Origin: Methanolobus mangrovi
GTDB lineage: Archaea; Halobacteriota; Methanosarcinia; Methanosarcinales; Methanosarcinaceae
Assembly (NCBI RefSeq): GCF_031312535.1
Contig: NZ_CP133594.1
Span: forward strand, 1,550,001 to 1,614,000
Length of the DNA: 64,000 nt
Reading direction: 5' to 3'
The notes beneath the pieces were generated by a model. That model did no database searches. It was not told the DNA's origin and was given only the letters and a program-made list of their open reading frames with translations. Each line of letters starts with the position of its first letter. Positions within the stretch are counted from its first letter, which is position 1. Below, one piece after another: positions 33,464 to 43,765 of the stretch. The translations under genes and the position numbers were made by a program.

Positions 33464-35557
33464 TTAACTTTCCAGGGTGAACCTGATATCCATTGCAACA
33501 CAACCCTCACCTTCGGGCATAACCATTAAAGGATTAATTTCAAATTCCAGTATCTCCGGGAAATCCGTGACCAATTGTGAAACCTTCAGAAGGGTTTGAA
33601 CAATCGAGTCAATATCTGATGCGGTTTCACCCCTCACACCTGCAATGAGAGGGTAGGTCTTGATGGATGAGACCATGTGCTTTGCCTCTGCAACAGTTAT
33701 AGGGGCAACTGCGAACGAGACATCCTTCAGGAACTCGACATACGTACCACCCAGACCGAACATTAACAAAGGACCGAACTGCGGATCCCTGTCCATACCT
33801 ATGATTACCTCTTTACCTCCGCCTATCATCTTCTGGAGTTGAACACCTGTAACTGCAGCCTCAGGCATGTAATGCCTTACATCTGACATCATGGAATTAT
33901 AGGCACGCTCAACGTCATCCGCATGTTTCAGATTAAGACGGATACCCCCTACATCAGTTTTATGTGAAATATCAGGAGAGAGAATTTTCATGACAACTGG
34001 ATAGCCCATACCCTCTGCTGCTTTTATCGCTTCGGGAAGTGTCTTTGCAATTCTCGAATCCACAACAGGAATATCGTAGGCTTTCAGTATATCCATTGAC
34101 TCAAGGCCATGTGTCCTTCTCTTTTCCGAGGATGCACGGTTTATGAATGAACGGGCAAATTCCGTGTCGGAACTCAATTTTTCAGGCTGTTCCTGCTTAC
34201 GGTTCTTTATAGTATAATAATTGCAGAGAGCATTCATGCTTGCAACTGCCCTTTCGGAAGATGAGTAATTAGGAATACCATAACTGTTGAGCACATCTTC
34301 ACCTGCAGCTATCCGGCTGCCGCCTGCAAAATTGCACAGTATCGGCTTCTTTGACTTCTTTATCTTCTCTGCGACCTTTTCAGCAATACCCGGTACATCC
34401 GTCATTGATTGCGGGGACACCAGAACAATTGCGCCATTTACATTGATATCTTCCAGAACAACATCAAGAGCATGTTCATATAGATCAGCACCAGCATCTC
34501 CAAGAACATCTACAGGGTCATAGAAGTTAGCTGCAGCTGGAAGCTTTTCCCGTAATCGCTCAATTGTATTCTCTTCAAAGGAAGCTATTGAAAGCCCTGC
34601 ATTGTAACATGCATCGGCTGTGAGGATACCTAAGCCTCCGGCATTAGTGATTATAGCGATATTCCTGCCCTCTGGTAATGGGCAGACAGAAAATGCACGA
34701 CTGTAGTCCAGCATTTCTTCCAGCGAATCAGCCCGTATGACCCCTCCTTGCTTGAAACCTGCATTGTAGGCTGCATCCGAGCCCGCCAGTGTACCTGTAT
34801 GTGAGGATACGGCCCTGGAACCAACCGAGGTACGGCCTGACTTGACAATTATGATCGGTTTTGAACGGGACACACGCTGTGCTATTTTTATGAATTCGGG
34901 GCCATCCTTTACACCCTCAAGATAAGCTGCGATAACTGCTGTTGAGGGGTCATTTTCAAACAACTGCAAAAACTCGTTCTCTGCCAGCACTGCCTTGTTA
35001 CCAAGACTTATAAATTTTGAAAAACCTGCACCAATCCTCTCAGCCCAATCAAGAGTGACCGTGCATATTGCACCTGACTGGGACATCAATGCAATGTTTC
35101 CTTCATAAGCTACATTAGCCGCAAAGGATGCATTAAGACCTGAGGCAGTATCGATGATACCCAGACAATTGGGCCCTATCATCTTCATACCATACTGCTC
35201 GCAAAGTGATATGCACTCACGTTCAAGACGCGCACCCTCAACGCCAGCCTCTTTAAAGCCAGCTGAGATAACAATAACATTTTCCACCCCTGCCTGACCG
35301 CATTCATCAATAGACCCGGGCACCATCTTTGCCGGAACTACTATTACTGCAAGGTCCGCTTTTGCTTCACCCGGAACATCTATTATATTAGGATAACAGG
35401 GAAGTCCAAGTATTTCGTCAACGTTGGGGTTTATGGGTATGACCTTAAGCTCTGAATTTTGCATCAGGTTTTCAAGTACGGCTCTCCCTACTTTGCCTTT
35501 TGTCCTGGAAGCACCTATTACGGCTACAGAATTAGGATTGAACATTTTTTCCAGCAT
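33464..35557 (-). CDS. ADP-forming acetate/acyl-CoA ligase, fused alpha and beta subunits
   Basis: Converts acyl-CoA plus ADP and phosphate to acid plus ATP, or the reverse. The 697 residues fuse a CoA-binding domain (about 5-130, AVIGASRTKGKVGRAVLEN), a succinyl-CoA-ligase-like domain with the phospho-accepting His253 in SSHTGTLAGSDAAYNAG, and an ATP-grasp domain (about 470-697; PVVMKILSPDISHKTDVGGI, VTGVQLQKMIGGGKEVIIG). Fused forms are known in archaea and bacteria; the substrate may be acetate or other acids. GGGAG precedes the ATG. It heads the operon with the DRTGG protein. Confidence 0.92.
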   Translation of the reverse strand: MLEKMFNPNSVAVIGASRTKGKVGRAVLENLMQNSELKVIPINPNVDEILGLPCYPNIIDVPGEAKADLAVIVVPAKMVPGSIDECGQAGVENVIVISAGFKEAGVEGARLERECISLCEQYGMKMIGPNCLGIIDTASGLNASFAANVAYEGNIALMSQSGAICTVTLDWAERIGAGFSKFISLGNKAVLAENEFLQLFENDPSTAVIAAYLEGVKDGPEFIKIAQRVSRSKPIIIVKSGRTSVGSRAVSSHTGTLAGSDAAYNAGFKQGGVIRADSLEEMLDYSRAFSVCPLPEGRNIAIITNAGGLGILTADACYNAGLSIASFEENTIERLREKLPAAANFYDPVDVLGDAGADLYEHALDVVLEDINVNGAIVLVSPQSMTDVPGIAEKVAEKIKKSKKPILCNFAGGSRIAAGEDVLNSYGIPNYSSSERAVASMNALCNYYTIKNRKQEQPEKLSSDTEFARSFINRASSEKRRTHGLESMDILKAYDIPVVDSRIAKTLPEAIKAAEGMGYPVVMKILSPDISHKTDVGGIRLNLKHADDVERAYNSMMSDVRHYMPEAAVTGVQLQKMIGGGKEVIIGMDRDPQFGPLLMFGLGGTYVEFLKDVSFAVAPITVAEAKHMVSSIKTYPLIAGVRGETASDIDSIVQTLLKVSQLVTDFPEILEFEINPLMVMPEGEGCVAMDIRFTLES

Positions 35558-35659
35558 AATTTCTCCCTGAGAATATTCCCTGTATATTAATACTGTTCAA
35601 TAATAGATAAAATTAAGTGATGAAAGAGAAAAACAAGGAAAGTGTCAAATAGAGCATAT

Positions 35660-38600
35660 CTACTGTTTTTGCCTTTCCTTTATCTCAGTAATTTTTTTCT
35701 GACACAGGATCCTGTAATCTGCAGACCTGATAGTCTTCAATTTTTCGGAAATAACTGTATAATCCTTATGCATAGAATCTGAGCTCAATTTATACATCGG
35801 CCATTTTGCAGCATTTCTCACAGAAGCTGAAACTGCATATAATACATTATAGTATCTGGAAAGAACTACGGATTCATTCCTTGACTTGTAACCCAGTACA
35901 GAACCAATGGTAATAATTCCGATGATTCCCATGAAGACTATACCAATATCCACAGGATGTGCTGACCTAGGCTCCAATGCTGTGTTCATTATAGCTGCCT
36001 CAGAATCTGATTCAGTGGACTCAAGTCTTGTATCAGCATCATAACTGTATTGCACGTTTTCAACTGTGCTCTTCACTGCAGTGTTCACAGAAACTGGAAT
36101 TGACCCTGTACTTACAATGGAGAATGGAGAGAATCCGGGCGTTTGAGCCTTGTAGTAATAATATTTGGCATCCATACCTATCCTTGAAGTTTTCAGTTCA
36201 TTCCAGGAACCACCTGAATACCTGTACAGCCTTATATATGAAGGGTCTGCATTATTGTCAGTAAGCCACTTTTTCTCAACCTTAAAGCTGATCTCTGCCG
36301 ATGACATATAACCAGCAGAATTAAATTTGGCATCCCCCACCCATATATTGATATTACGATAGACATCTCCTGGTGGGTTGCTGCTGACAAGAGTTGAACG
36401 CTCCTTTAGTATCTCAATTATTGCTTTTACCTGACCTGCCGCCTTTACTGCATGGAATTTCACATACTCAAGATCATTTTCCGCATTTGGGAATTCGAAT
36501 ACTATATCCATGCCTTGTGTTACGTATTTTATGGAGTAGTCCTTATATGCGACATTATCATAATCCTCAGCACCGCTTGATGAGCCACCTCCCGAACTGC
36601 CACTGCTTGATGTCTCGAATCCGCTAAAATCTGCAATATTACGTAAATCAACGTCATAAACTCTGATGGATACAGCCTCTGATGCATTCAGTTCCCCATC
36701 TGTGACCTGGAATTCAACTGAATAGGTACCAGACTGAGTGTAACTTGGTTTCCACGTGAATTGTCCTGTTGATGTGTTAAAAGACGCACCCTTTGGCAAT
36801 CCACTGACGGAGTAAGTCAGGGAATCATTATCCCCGTCTGTGGCTTCCACAAAGAATTGCAAAGTATTGTTTTCATATACTGAATATGAACCCATGTATT
36901 CTATTTTTGGTGGCATGTTAGTCTGATATACCTCCACATGAACCGTAGTGTTGTCTGTCAGATAGCCGTCAGTAACTTTAAAATCAAGATCGTAATCACC
37001 ACTGTCATAATAGCCTGGTGTCCAGGTAAATGTATTACCTATAACCTTTCCATTTTTAGCAGTTGTTGAAAAAGTCATAGAATCACCGTCCGGGTCACTT
37101 GCATCGAGATGTATCACCAATGTCTCGGTCTCATTTACAGTATGCGTGGGAATTGAATCAAATACCGGTGCACGATTGACATTCTCCACTTTTATTACAA
37201 CCGCATCAACTGCAGGGTATATCCCATCAGAGACCATGAGCTCCACCGTATAGGTGCCGGCCTGCTCATATGTAGGAGTCCAGGTGAAGGTTCCGTTCGT
37301 ACTTTCAATATTAGCCCCAGCAGGTAGTTCTGAGCATGAATATGTCAACGTATCATTATCGACATCAGAAGCATTCAAAGTGAAAGTCAGCATTTCGTTT
37401 TCCCTTACCTGTTGAATTCCCGTATGTATTATTACAGGAGGAATATTGGTGTTACCAACTGCAATGATGGCAAGCTTTGAATCAGAAAGCTGGCCGTCAG
37501 ATACTGTAAATAGTATTTTGTGGATATCGTTATCGTTTATACCAGGAATCCATGTAAAGATATTACCTGAGATGGATCCATATTCCACATCCTTTGAGAA
37601 TTCCAGTTCGTCATCATCAATATCAACGGCTGTGAGGTTAATGGTTACAGTTTCAAGCTCGTTGACCAGTATAAGCGATGTGAAATTAATTACTGGTGGA
37701 GAGTTGGTATGTGTGACATTAATGGTCAGTGTTTTACTTACCTTGAACTCAGCATCACTTACAGTGAATGTGACAGAATAGGCACCCTCATCTTCATACC
37801 CGGGTTTCCATGAAAAGACATCTTCCTGCAAAGTACCAAAAGATACATCCTTTGAGTACTCGAGAATATCATCGTCCGGATCCGAAGCATTCAAATCCAG
37901 AATCAAAGTTGAGTTCTCTGGAACATTAATCGGCTCCTGAATGTTAAGAACAGGTGGTCTATTGACATCGTTTACTGTGACGGTTACATTTTCTGTGTCT
38001 TCCAGCTGTCCATCTGAAACTACGAACCTGATCAGGTAGCGTCCATCCTGCTCATACGTTGGTGTCCAGGTAAATATACCCGTAGATTCATCTATTTCCG
38101 AACCTGATGGAGAGTCTACTACAGAATAATAAAGTGTGTCGTCATCGTCATCCGTTGCAACCGGAGTAATTGTAAGGGGTTTATTTTCATCTACGGATTG
38201 AGGACCTATCACCATGAGTATGGGTTCACGGTTGACATCCACTACATTTATGTTGATGATCTCTGAATCAGGAACACCGTTAGCTGTTGCAGTGAACTCC
38301 ACTTCATAAATGCCGGCACCATCATATCCGGGAGTCCAGCTGAAGAAACCGGTACGGGAATCAAGGCTAGCAGAGTCGGGAAGAGTAGAAGAGGAATAGG
38401 AATAACTTACAATGTCACCGTCAGGATCGATTGCAGAGATAGTAAAACTAAGAAGACTGCCCTCATCTACGTTCTTGTTGCCAATGGCTGAGAGTTCTGG
38501 TGCTCGGTCAACTCCACCAACAGTAATGATAATGGTCTCTGAATCAGGAACACCGTTAGCTGTTGCAGTGAACTCCACTTCATAAATGCCGGCATCATCA

Positions 38601-41479
38601 TATCCGGGAGTCCAGCTGAAGAAACCGGTACGGGAATCAAGGCTAGCAGAGTCGGGAAGAGTAGAAGAGGAATAGGAATAACTTACAATGTCACCGTCAG
38701 GATCGATTGCAGAGATAGTAAAACTAAGAAGACTGCCCTCATCTACGTTCTTGTTGCCAATGGCTGAGAGTTCTGGTGCTCGGTCAACTCCACCAACAGT
38801 AATGATAATGGTCTCTGAATCAGGAACACCGTTAGCTGTTGCAGTGAACTCCACTTCATAAATGCCGGCACCATCATATCCGGGAGTCCAGCTGAAGAAA
38901 CCGGTACGGGAATCAAGGCTAGCAGAGTCGGGAAGAGTAGAAGAGGAATAGGAATAACTTACAATGTCACCGTCAGGATCGATTGCAGAGATAGTAAAAC
39001 TAAGAAGACTGTCCTCATCTACGTTCTTGTTGCCAATGGCTGAGAGTTCTGGTGCTCGGTCAACTCCACCAACAGTAATGATAATGGTCTCTGAATCAGG
39101 AACACCGTTAGCTGTTGCAGTGAACTCTACTTCATAAATGCCGGCATCATCATATCCGGGAGTCCAGCTGAAGAAACCGGTACGGGAATCAAGGCTAGCA
39201 GAGTCGGGAAGAGTAGAAGAGGAATAGGAATAACTTACAATGTCACCGTCAGGATCGATTGCAGAGATAGTAAAACTAAGAAGACTGTCCTCATCTACGT
39301 TCTTGTTGCCAATGGCTGAGAGTTCTGGTGCTCGGTCAACTCCACCAACAGTAATGATAATGGTCTCTGAATCAGGAACACCGTTAGCTGTTGCAGTGAA
39401 CTCTACTTCATAAATGCCGGCATCATCATATCCGGGAGTCCAGCTGAAGAAACCGGTACGGGAATCAAGGCTAGCAGAGTCGGGAAGAGTAGAAGAGGAA
39501 TAGGAATAACTTACAATGTCACCGTCAGGATCGATTGCAGAGATAGTAAAACTAAGAAGACTGTCCTCATCTACGTTCTTGTTGCCAATGGCTGAGAGTT
39601 CTGGTGCTCGGTCAACTCCACCAACAGTAATGATAATGGTCTCTGAATCAGGAACACCGTTAGCTGTTGCAGTGAACTCCACTTCATAAATGCCGGCACC
39701 ATCATATCCGGGAGTCCAGCTGAAGAAACCGGTACGGGAATCAAGGCTAGCAGAGTCGGGAAGAGTAGAAGAGGAATAGGAATAACTTACAATGTCACCG
39801 TCAGGATCGATTGCAGAGATAGTAAAACTAAGAAGACTGTCCTCATCTACGTTCTTGTTGCCAATGGCTGAGAGTTCTGGTGCTCGGTCAACTCCACCAA
39901 CAGTAATGATAATGGTCTCTGAATCAGGAACACCGTTAGCTGTTGCAGTGAACTCTACTTCATAAATGCCGGCATCATCATATCCGGGAGTCCAGCTGAA
40001 GAAACCGGTACGGGAATCAAGGCTAGCAGAGTCGGGAAGAGTAGAAGAGGAATAGGAATAACTTACAATGTCACCGTCAGGATCGATTGCAGAGATAGTA
40101 AAACTAAGAAGACTGTCCTCATCTACGTTCTTGTTGCCAATGGCTGAGAGTTCTGGTGCTCGGTCAACTCCACCAACAGTAATGATAATGGTCTCTGAAT
40201 CAGGAACACCGTTAGCTGTTGCAGTGAACTCCACTTCATAAATGCCGGCACCATCATATCCGGGAGTCCAGCTGAAGAAACCGGTACGGGAATCAAGGCT
40301 AGCAGAGTCGGGAAGAGTAGAAGAGGAATAGGAATAACTTACAATGTCACCGTCAGGATCGATTGCAGAGATAGTAAAACTAAGAAGACTGTCCTCATCT
40401 ACGTTCTTGTTACCGATAGCTGAGAGTTCTGGTGCTCGGTCAACTCCACCAACAGTAATGATAATGGTCTCTGAATCAGGAACATTGTTAGCTGTTGCAG
40501 TGAACTCTACTTCATAAATGCCGGCATCATCATATCCGGGAGTCCAGCTGAAGAAACCGGTACGGGAATCAAGGCTAGCAGAGTCGGGAAGAGTAGAAGA
40601 GGAATAGGAATAACTTACAATGTCACCGTCAGGATCGATTGCAGAGATAGTAAAACTAAGAAGACTGTCCTCATCTACGTTCTTGTTACCGATAGCTGAG
40701 AGTTCTGGTGGTTGATCCAAAATTGCTTCGTTTACGGTAATATTGGCATGTGTAAAGTCAACTGCAAAACCATCTGAAACTGAAAAATTAGCATAATATA
40801 TGTCCGAATCACCTATCGCCGGTGTCCACATAAAGAATCCTGTTGTAGAGTTAAAATCATACCCAGAAGGTAAGCCTTCAACATTATAAGAAAGTGCATA
40901 GTCATCTACGTCACTTGCAGATACAGAAAAAGACAATTCTGAACCTTCGTTAACTGTCTTATCAGCAATATAATCAATCTTTGGAAGATGATTGACCCTG
41001 ACAGAGCCATTGAATACGAACAGCGCAGGATACAACATAGTATTATTTTCAAGAGAAACATTCTCTGCTATAATATCTGAATAACCACTTGCCAGAGCAC
41101 TGAAGAGAATATCAGCAACATGGAATTGTTCTTCTGCTGTTACATCTACAGAACTCAGGGTCATATTAGCAAAACCCGTGGAATTATTCAGATAATATGT
41201 CAGCTCAGACCCTGACAATGTATCATTTGCAACTATGCTGTCAACAGATAACAAAGACGAGTCAAATATCAAATCCATAGATAACGAATTCATATTCGTT
41301 ACATTTTTAACAAATATTGGTAATGAAAATGAACTATCAGGATTCGCGACAGTGTTTCCTATTACTATTGTTTCATTAGAATCTGCACTGACAAGTGCAG
41401 GCAATACGGTTATCAACAAAGCTATGCTTATCAAAAGACAAGTTACTCTTATACATTTTTTAGTCCCACTAAGAAACAT
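35660..41479 (-). CDS. Giant surface protein with cohesin-like domain, 16 cadherin-like repeats and PGF-pre-PGF domain
   Basis: 1939 residues. Signal peptide about 1-32 (CLLISIALLITVLPALVSA); cohesin-like domain about 33-165; one divergent cadherin-like repeat (about 170-255); nine almost identical 92-residue repeats (about 256-1083), each with IDPDGDIVSYSYSSSTLPD and GFFSWTPGY; six divergent repeats (about 1084-1625); a Ser/Gly linker; a PGF-pre-PGF-type domain (about 1640-1790, ending QTPGFSPFSIVS); a membrane helix (about 1841-1861) and a basic cytoplasmic tail of about 75 residues. Such Ig-like repeats with acidic DPDGD loops usually bind calcium and act in adhesion. GGGGGT precedes the ATG. 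Confidence 0.9.
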   Translation of the reverse strand: MFLSGTKKCIRVTCLLISIALLITVLPALVSADSNETIVIGNTVANPDSSFSLPIFVKNVTNMNSLSMDLIFDSSLLSVDSIVANDTLSGSELTYYLNNSTGFANMTLSSVDVTAEEQFHVADILFSALASGYSDIIAENVSLENNTMLYPALFVFNGSVRVNHLPKIDYIADKTVNEGSELSFSVSASDVDDYALSYNVEGLPSGYDFNSTTGFFMWTPAIGDSDIYYANFSVSDGFAVDFTHANITVNEAILDQPPELSAIGNKNVDEDSLLSFTISAIDPDGDIVSYSYSSSTLPDSASLDSRTGFFSWTPGYDDAGIYEVEFTATANNVPDSETIIITVGGVDRAPELSAIGNKNVDEDSLLSFTISAIDPDGDIVSYSYSSSTLPDSASLDSRTGFFSWTPGYDGAGIYEVEFTATANGVPDSETIIITVGGVDRAPELSAIGNKNVDEDSLLSFTISAIDPDGDIVSYSYSSSTLPDSASLDSRTGFFSWTPGYDDAGIYEVEFTATANGVPDSETIIITVGGVDRAPELSAIGNKNVDEDSLLSFTISAIDPDGDIVSYSYSSSTLPDSASLDSRTGFFSWTPGYDGAGIYEVEFTATANGVPDSETIIITVGGVDRAPELSAIGNKNVDEDSLLSFTISAIDPDGDIVSYSYSSSTLPDSASLDSRTGFFSWTPGYDDAGIYEVEFTATANGVPDSETIIITVGGVDRAPELSAIGNKNVDEDSLLSFTISAIDPDGDIVSYSYSSSTLPDSASLDSRTGFFSWTPGYDDAGIYEVEFTATANGVPDSETIIITVGGVDRAPELSAIGNKNVDEDSLLSFTISAIDPDGDIVSYSYSSSTLPDSASLDSRTGFFSWTPGYDGAGIYEVEFTATANGVPDSETIIITVGGVDRAPELSAIGNKNVDEGSLLSFTISAIDPDGDIVSYSYSSSTLPDSASLDSRTGFFSWTPGYDDAGIYEVEFTATANGVPDSETIIITVGGVDRAPELSAIGNKNVDEGSLLSFTISAIDPDGDIVSYSYSSSTLPDSASLDSRTGFFSWTPGYDGAGIYEVEFTATANGVPDSEIININVVDVNREPILMVIGPQSVDENKPLTITPVATDDDDDTLYYSVVDSPSGSEIDESTGIFTWTPTYEQDGRYLIRFVVSDGQLEDTENVTVTVNDVNRPPVLNIQEPINVPENSTLILDLNASDPDDDILEYSKDVSFGTLQEDVFSWKPGYEDEGAYSVTFTVSDAEFKVSKTLTINVTHTNSPPVINFTSLILVNELETVTINLTAVDIDDDELEFSKDVEYGSISGNIFTWIPGINDNDIHKILFTVSDGQLSDSKLAIIAVGNTNIPPVIIHTGIQQVRENEMLTFTLNASDVDNDTLTYSCSELPAGANIESTNGTFTWTPTYEQAGTYTVELMVSDGIYPAVDAVVIKVENVNRAPVFDSIPTHTVNETETLVIHLDASDPDGDSMTFSTTAKNGKVIGNTFTWTPGYYDSGDYDLDFKVTDGYLTDNTTVHVEVYQTNMPPKIEYMGSYSVYENNTLQFFVEATDGDNDSLTYSVSGLPKGASFNTSTGQFTWKPSYTQSGTYSVEFQVTDGELNASEAVSIRVYDVDLRNIADFSGFETSSSGSSGGGSSSGAEDYDNVAYKDYSIKYVTQGMDIVFEFPNAENDLEYVKFHAVKAAGQVKAIIEILKERSTLVSSNPPGDVYRNINIWVGDAKFNSAGYMSSAEISFKVEKKWLTDNNADPSYIRLYRYSGGSWNELKTSRIGMDAKYYYYKAQTPGFSPFSIVSTGSIPVSVNTAVKSTVENVQYSYDADTRLESTESDSEAAIMNTALEPRSAHPVDIGIVFMGIIGIITIGSVLGYKSRNESVVLSRYYNVLYAVSASVRNAAKWPMYKLSSDSMHKDYTVISEKLKTIRSADYRILCQKKITEIKERQKQ
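38230..40712 (-). repeat. Nine tandem 276-bp coding repeats
   Basis: Nine units of 276 bp in frame inside the giant surface gene, almost identical at DNA level including synonymous positions. Recurrent variants are Asp/Gly in GYDDAG or GYDGAG, Asp/Gly in NVDEDS or NVDEGS, and a synonymous T/C in the EVEF codons. In N- to C-terminal order the first variant reads D, G, D, G, D, D, G, D, G, which suggests duplication of two-unit blocks and recent homogenisation. Confidence 0.95.
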
Positions 41480-41717
41480 GCTTTACCCCCATAAAGCATT
41501 CAGAAAGAAGAATTAAATCTCTCTCTGATCAATCGTATGACCACTTGGAGTAGTTTATATCGTAGACTGAAGTAATACCACCCGCTACAATAAGCGTTAT
41601 ATCTGATAGGTAATAAAATTATTCAATCACAGTAATATAATAAAAATAAGTGACCTTTTAAAATCGCATCTGGGTCTGAAAAAATAAAAATGTGCTCTGG
41701 AAAGGACATTCCAGTTT
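41480..41717. other. Gap between the two surface-protein genes
   Basis: AT-rich gap holding the control region of the giant gene and the end of its neighbour. Its strong G-rich ribosome site (GGGGGT) sits next to the ATG. No further structure was recognised. Confidence 0.3.
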
Positions 41718-43421
41718 TCACTTCTTTATACGCCTGTACCTTTTACCATCAGGATTTCCTATTTGCATGTACAGTTTTTCATAGTAAAACCTGCCCTTGT
41801 AACCAAATGCTCCGATAAACACTAAACCAACCAGTGCTATGATATACATGAATGGAAGCGTTGATCTACTCTCTTGGGATGTGTCAGTTGTTGATTCAAC
41901 TGAAACTGCATCCTCAGTAGACATAACCATATCTTCCGTATCAGAAGAACTGGATACAGCCTCTTCAGCCGTGGACTCCTCTGCTATTAAAGACGGATCA
42001 ATGCTTGAAATAGCAAATGGTGAGAAACCAGGAGTTGTTGAAGTGAAATAGTAATAAGATTCATCTTCTCCTGTCATCTCAGTTGGTAACTGATCCCAAG
42101 CACCACTGGAGTACCTGAAAAGTGTAATTGTGGAGAGATCAAACTTATTATCATCGGTCCAGCTCTTTTCCACCTTGAAATTGATCTTTGAATTACCTAT
42201 GACATCTGCCCCAAGTTTTGTATCTACATATATATTCATATTCTTGTAAACATTGCCCGGTGCACTGGAGCTTACCTGTGATGAAGTACCCACCAGCGTT
42301 TCAACTACTGCTTTTACCTGCCCACCATTAAGCTTTGAAGTAAAACTTACCGAAACAATACTGTTGTCCTCCTTGTAAAAGGAGAAAACTGTTTCAGTAT
42401 CTTTTACAACTGCCTTCAGGACATAATCCTTGAAAGCAATATTCTCATACTTTTCACCGGAAGAAAGGGAGCCTCCACCACCGCCACCTGAACCGGATGT
42501 GGATGTTGTAGTTGAGACTGCATTTACAGTAATTAACTGGCTAGTACCCAGACCACTTGTATGACTAATGGTTACTGTGCCGTCCTCAGTACTAAGTACA
42601 GTACCATTGCCAGGATCAGTTGAAAGGCCATTCGAATCAAACGCACTAAACTCAATTTCCTCCACAGTGGAATCAGATTTAGTAATGTTGACTACAAGAC
42701 CGCTAAGATCCAGAGAATCGCCTTCATAATAGACAGTATTTGTTGGTGCAGTATTTACTGAAATACCGGTTACTGCAACTGTATTAACTGTAATTGACTG
42801 GCTAGTACTCAGACCACTTGTATGAATAATGGTTACTGTGCTGTTCTCAGTACTAAGTGCAGTACTATTAGCAGGATCAGTTGAAAGGCCATTTGAATCA
42901 AACGCACTAAAATCAATTACCTCCACAGTGGAATCAGATTTAGTAATGTTGACTACAAGACCGCTAAGATCCAGAGATTCGCCTTCATAATAAACAGTAT
43001 TTGCTGGTGCAGTATTTACTGAAATACCGGTTACTGCAACTGTATTAACTGTAATTGACTGGCTAGTACTCAGACCACTTGTATGAATAATGGTTACTGT
43101 GCCGTTCTCAGTACTAAGTACAGTACTATTAGCAGGATCAGTTGAAAGGCCATTTGAATCAAACGCACTAAAATCAATTACCTCCACAGTGGAATCAGAT
43201 TTAGTAATGTTGACTACAAGACCGCTAAGATCCAGAGATTCGCCTTCATAATAAACAGTATTTGCTGGTGCAGTATTTACTGAAATACCGGTTACGGTTA
43301 CAGGTACTGCACTTACAATAATCATAGGATTAAACATAGAAAGAACAATCAATATCGACAATGCTGCCCTTGTATACTTCAATATAGCGTTTTGTGTACT
43401 GTTTTTCATTAAGGGATGCAT
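41718..43421 (-). CDS. Surface protein with three Ig-like repeats and PGF-pre-PGF domain
   Basis: 567 residues. Signal sequence (ALSILIVLSMFNPMIIVSA, about 20-38); three near-identical 87-residue Ig-like repeats of the bacterial Ig-like (Big) kind, each starting VTGISVNTAP and containing YYEGESLDLSGL or YYEGDSLDLSGL (about 42-303); a Ser/Gly linker with GGGGGG; a PGF-pre-PGF-type domain (about 325-475) alignable to that of the giant neighbour, again ending TTPGFSPFAISS; an acidic stretch; a helix near 530-550 and a basic tail. ATG 43421 is preceded by GGGTGAG; the longer frame is not supported. The two neighbours probably share the same surface anchoring mode. Confidence 0.88.
   Translation of the reverse strand: MHPLMKNSTQNAILKYTRAALSILIVLSMFNPMIIVSAVPVTVTGISVNTAPANTVYYEGESLDLSGLVVNITKSDSTVEVIDFSAFDSNGLSTDPANSTVLSTENGTVTIIHTSGLSTSQSITVNTVAVTGISVNTAPANTVYYEGESLDLSGLVVNITKSDSTVEVIDFSAFDSNGLSTDPANSTALSTENSTVTIIHTSGLSTSQSITVNTVAVTGISVNTAPTNTVYYEGDSLDLSGLVVNITKSDSTVEEIEFSAFDSNGLSTDPGNGTVLSTEDGTVTISHTSGLGTSQLITVNAVSTTTSTSGSGGGGGGSLSSGEKYENIAFKDYVLKAVVKDTETVFSFYKEDNSIVSVSFTSKLNGGQVKAVVETLVGTSSQVSSSAPGNVYKNMNIYVDTKLGADVIGNSKINFKVEKSWTDDNKFDLSTITLFRYSSGAWDQLPTEMTGEDESYYYFTSTTPGFSPFAISSIDPSLIAEESTAEEAVSSSSDTEDMVMSTEDAVSVESTTDTSQESRSTLPFMYIIALVGLVFIGAFGYKGRFYYEKLYMQIGNPDGKRYRRIKK
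42515..43297 (-). repeat. Three tandem 261-bp coding repeats
   Basis: Three in-frame units of 261 bp (87 residues) in the smaller surface gene. The first two (N-terminal) differ at very few bases; the third is more diverged (PTNTVYYEGDSLD, EEIEFSAF, DPGNGTVLSTEDGTVTIS). Confidence 0.92.
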
Positions 43422-43765
43422 ACTCTCACCCTTGACAATAATTTGTAACTTTAGTCCGATTATCTGCCAAATATCTAAGTTACACACAAGTCAGTATACA
43501 GCTAACGCTGATTACTTTTACGGACATACAGTATTATCACTGATGTCCCCACATTACTCCACAACTTCCATTATACAATAATCTATTATAAATTTATTTA
43601 ATTTTGATGGATTTATAAATTCAGGTTGATTAATTTAGTATATGATTTGGAAATAAACAGGGAAACTACCCGAAAAGAATCATGCAGACATATGCCATCA
43701 ATTCAAAAAATATATCTAGCATGTAAATGTTAAACCTGCCACTTAGTAATTAGAGATGAAACTTC
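43422..43765. promoter_or_regulatory. Divergent control region of surface protein and ClC genes
   Basis: An inverted repeat GGACAT (43522-43527) / ATGTCC (43543-43548) lies about 100-130 nt upstream of the surface-gene ATG. Toward the ClC side, AT-rich TATA-like sequences occur at 43590-43620 and AAAATATATC near 43708-43717. I cannot assign exact starts. Confidence 0.35.

Noticed and set aside
38230-40712. CRISPR or other direct-repeat array
   Set aside because: The 276-bp repeats have no spacers and are in frame within a long coding sequence.
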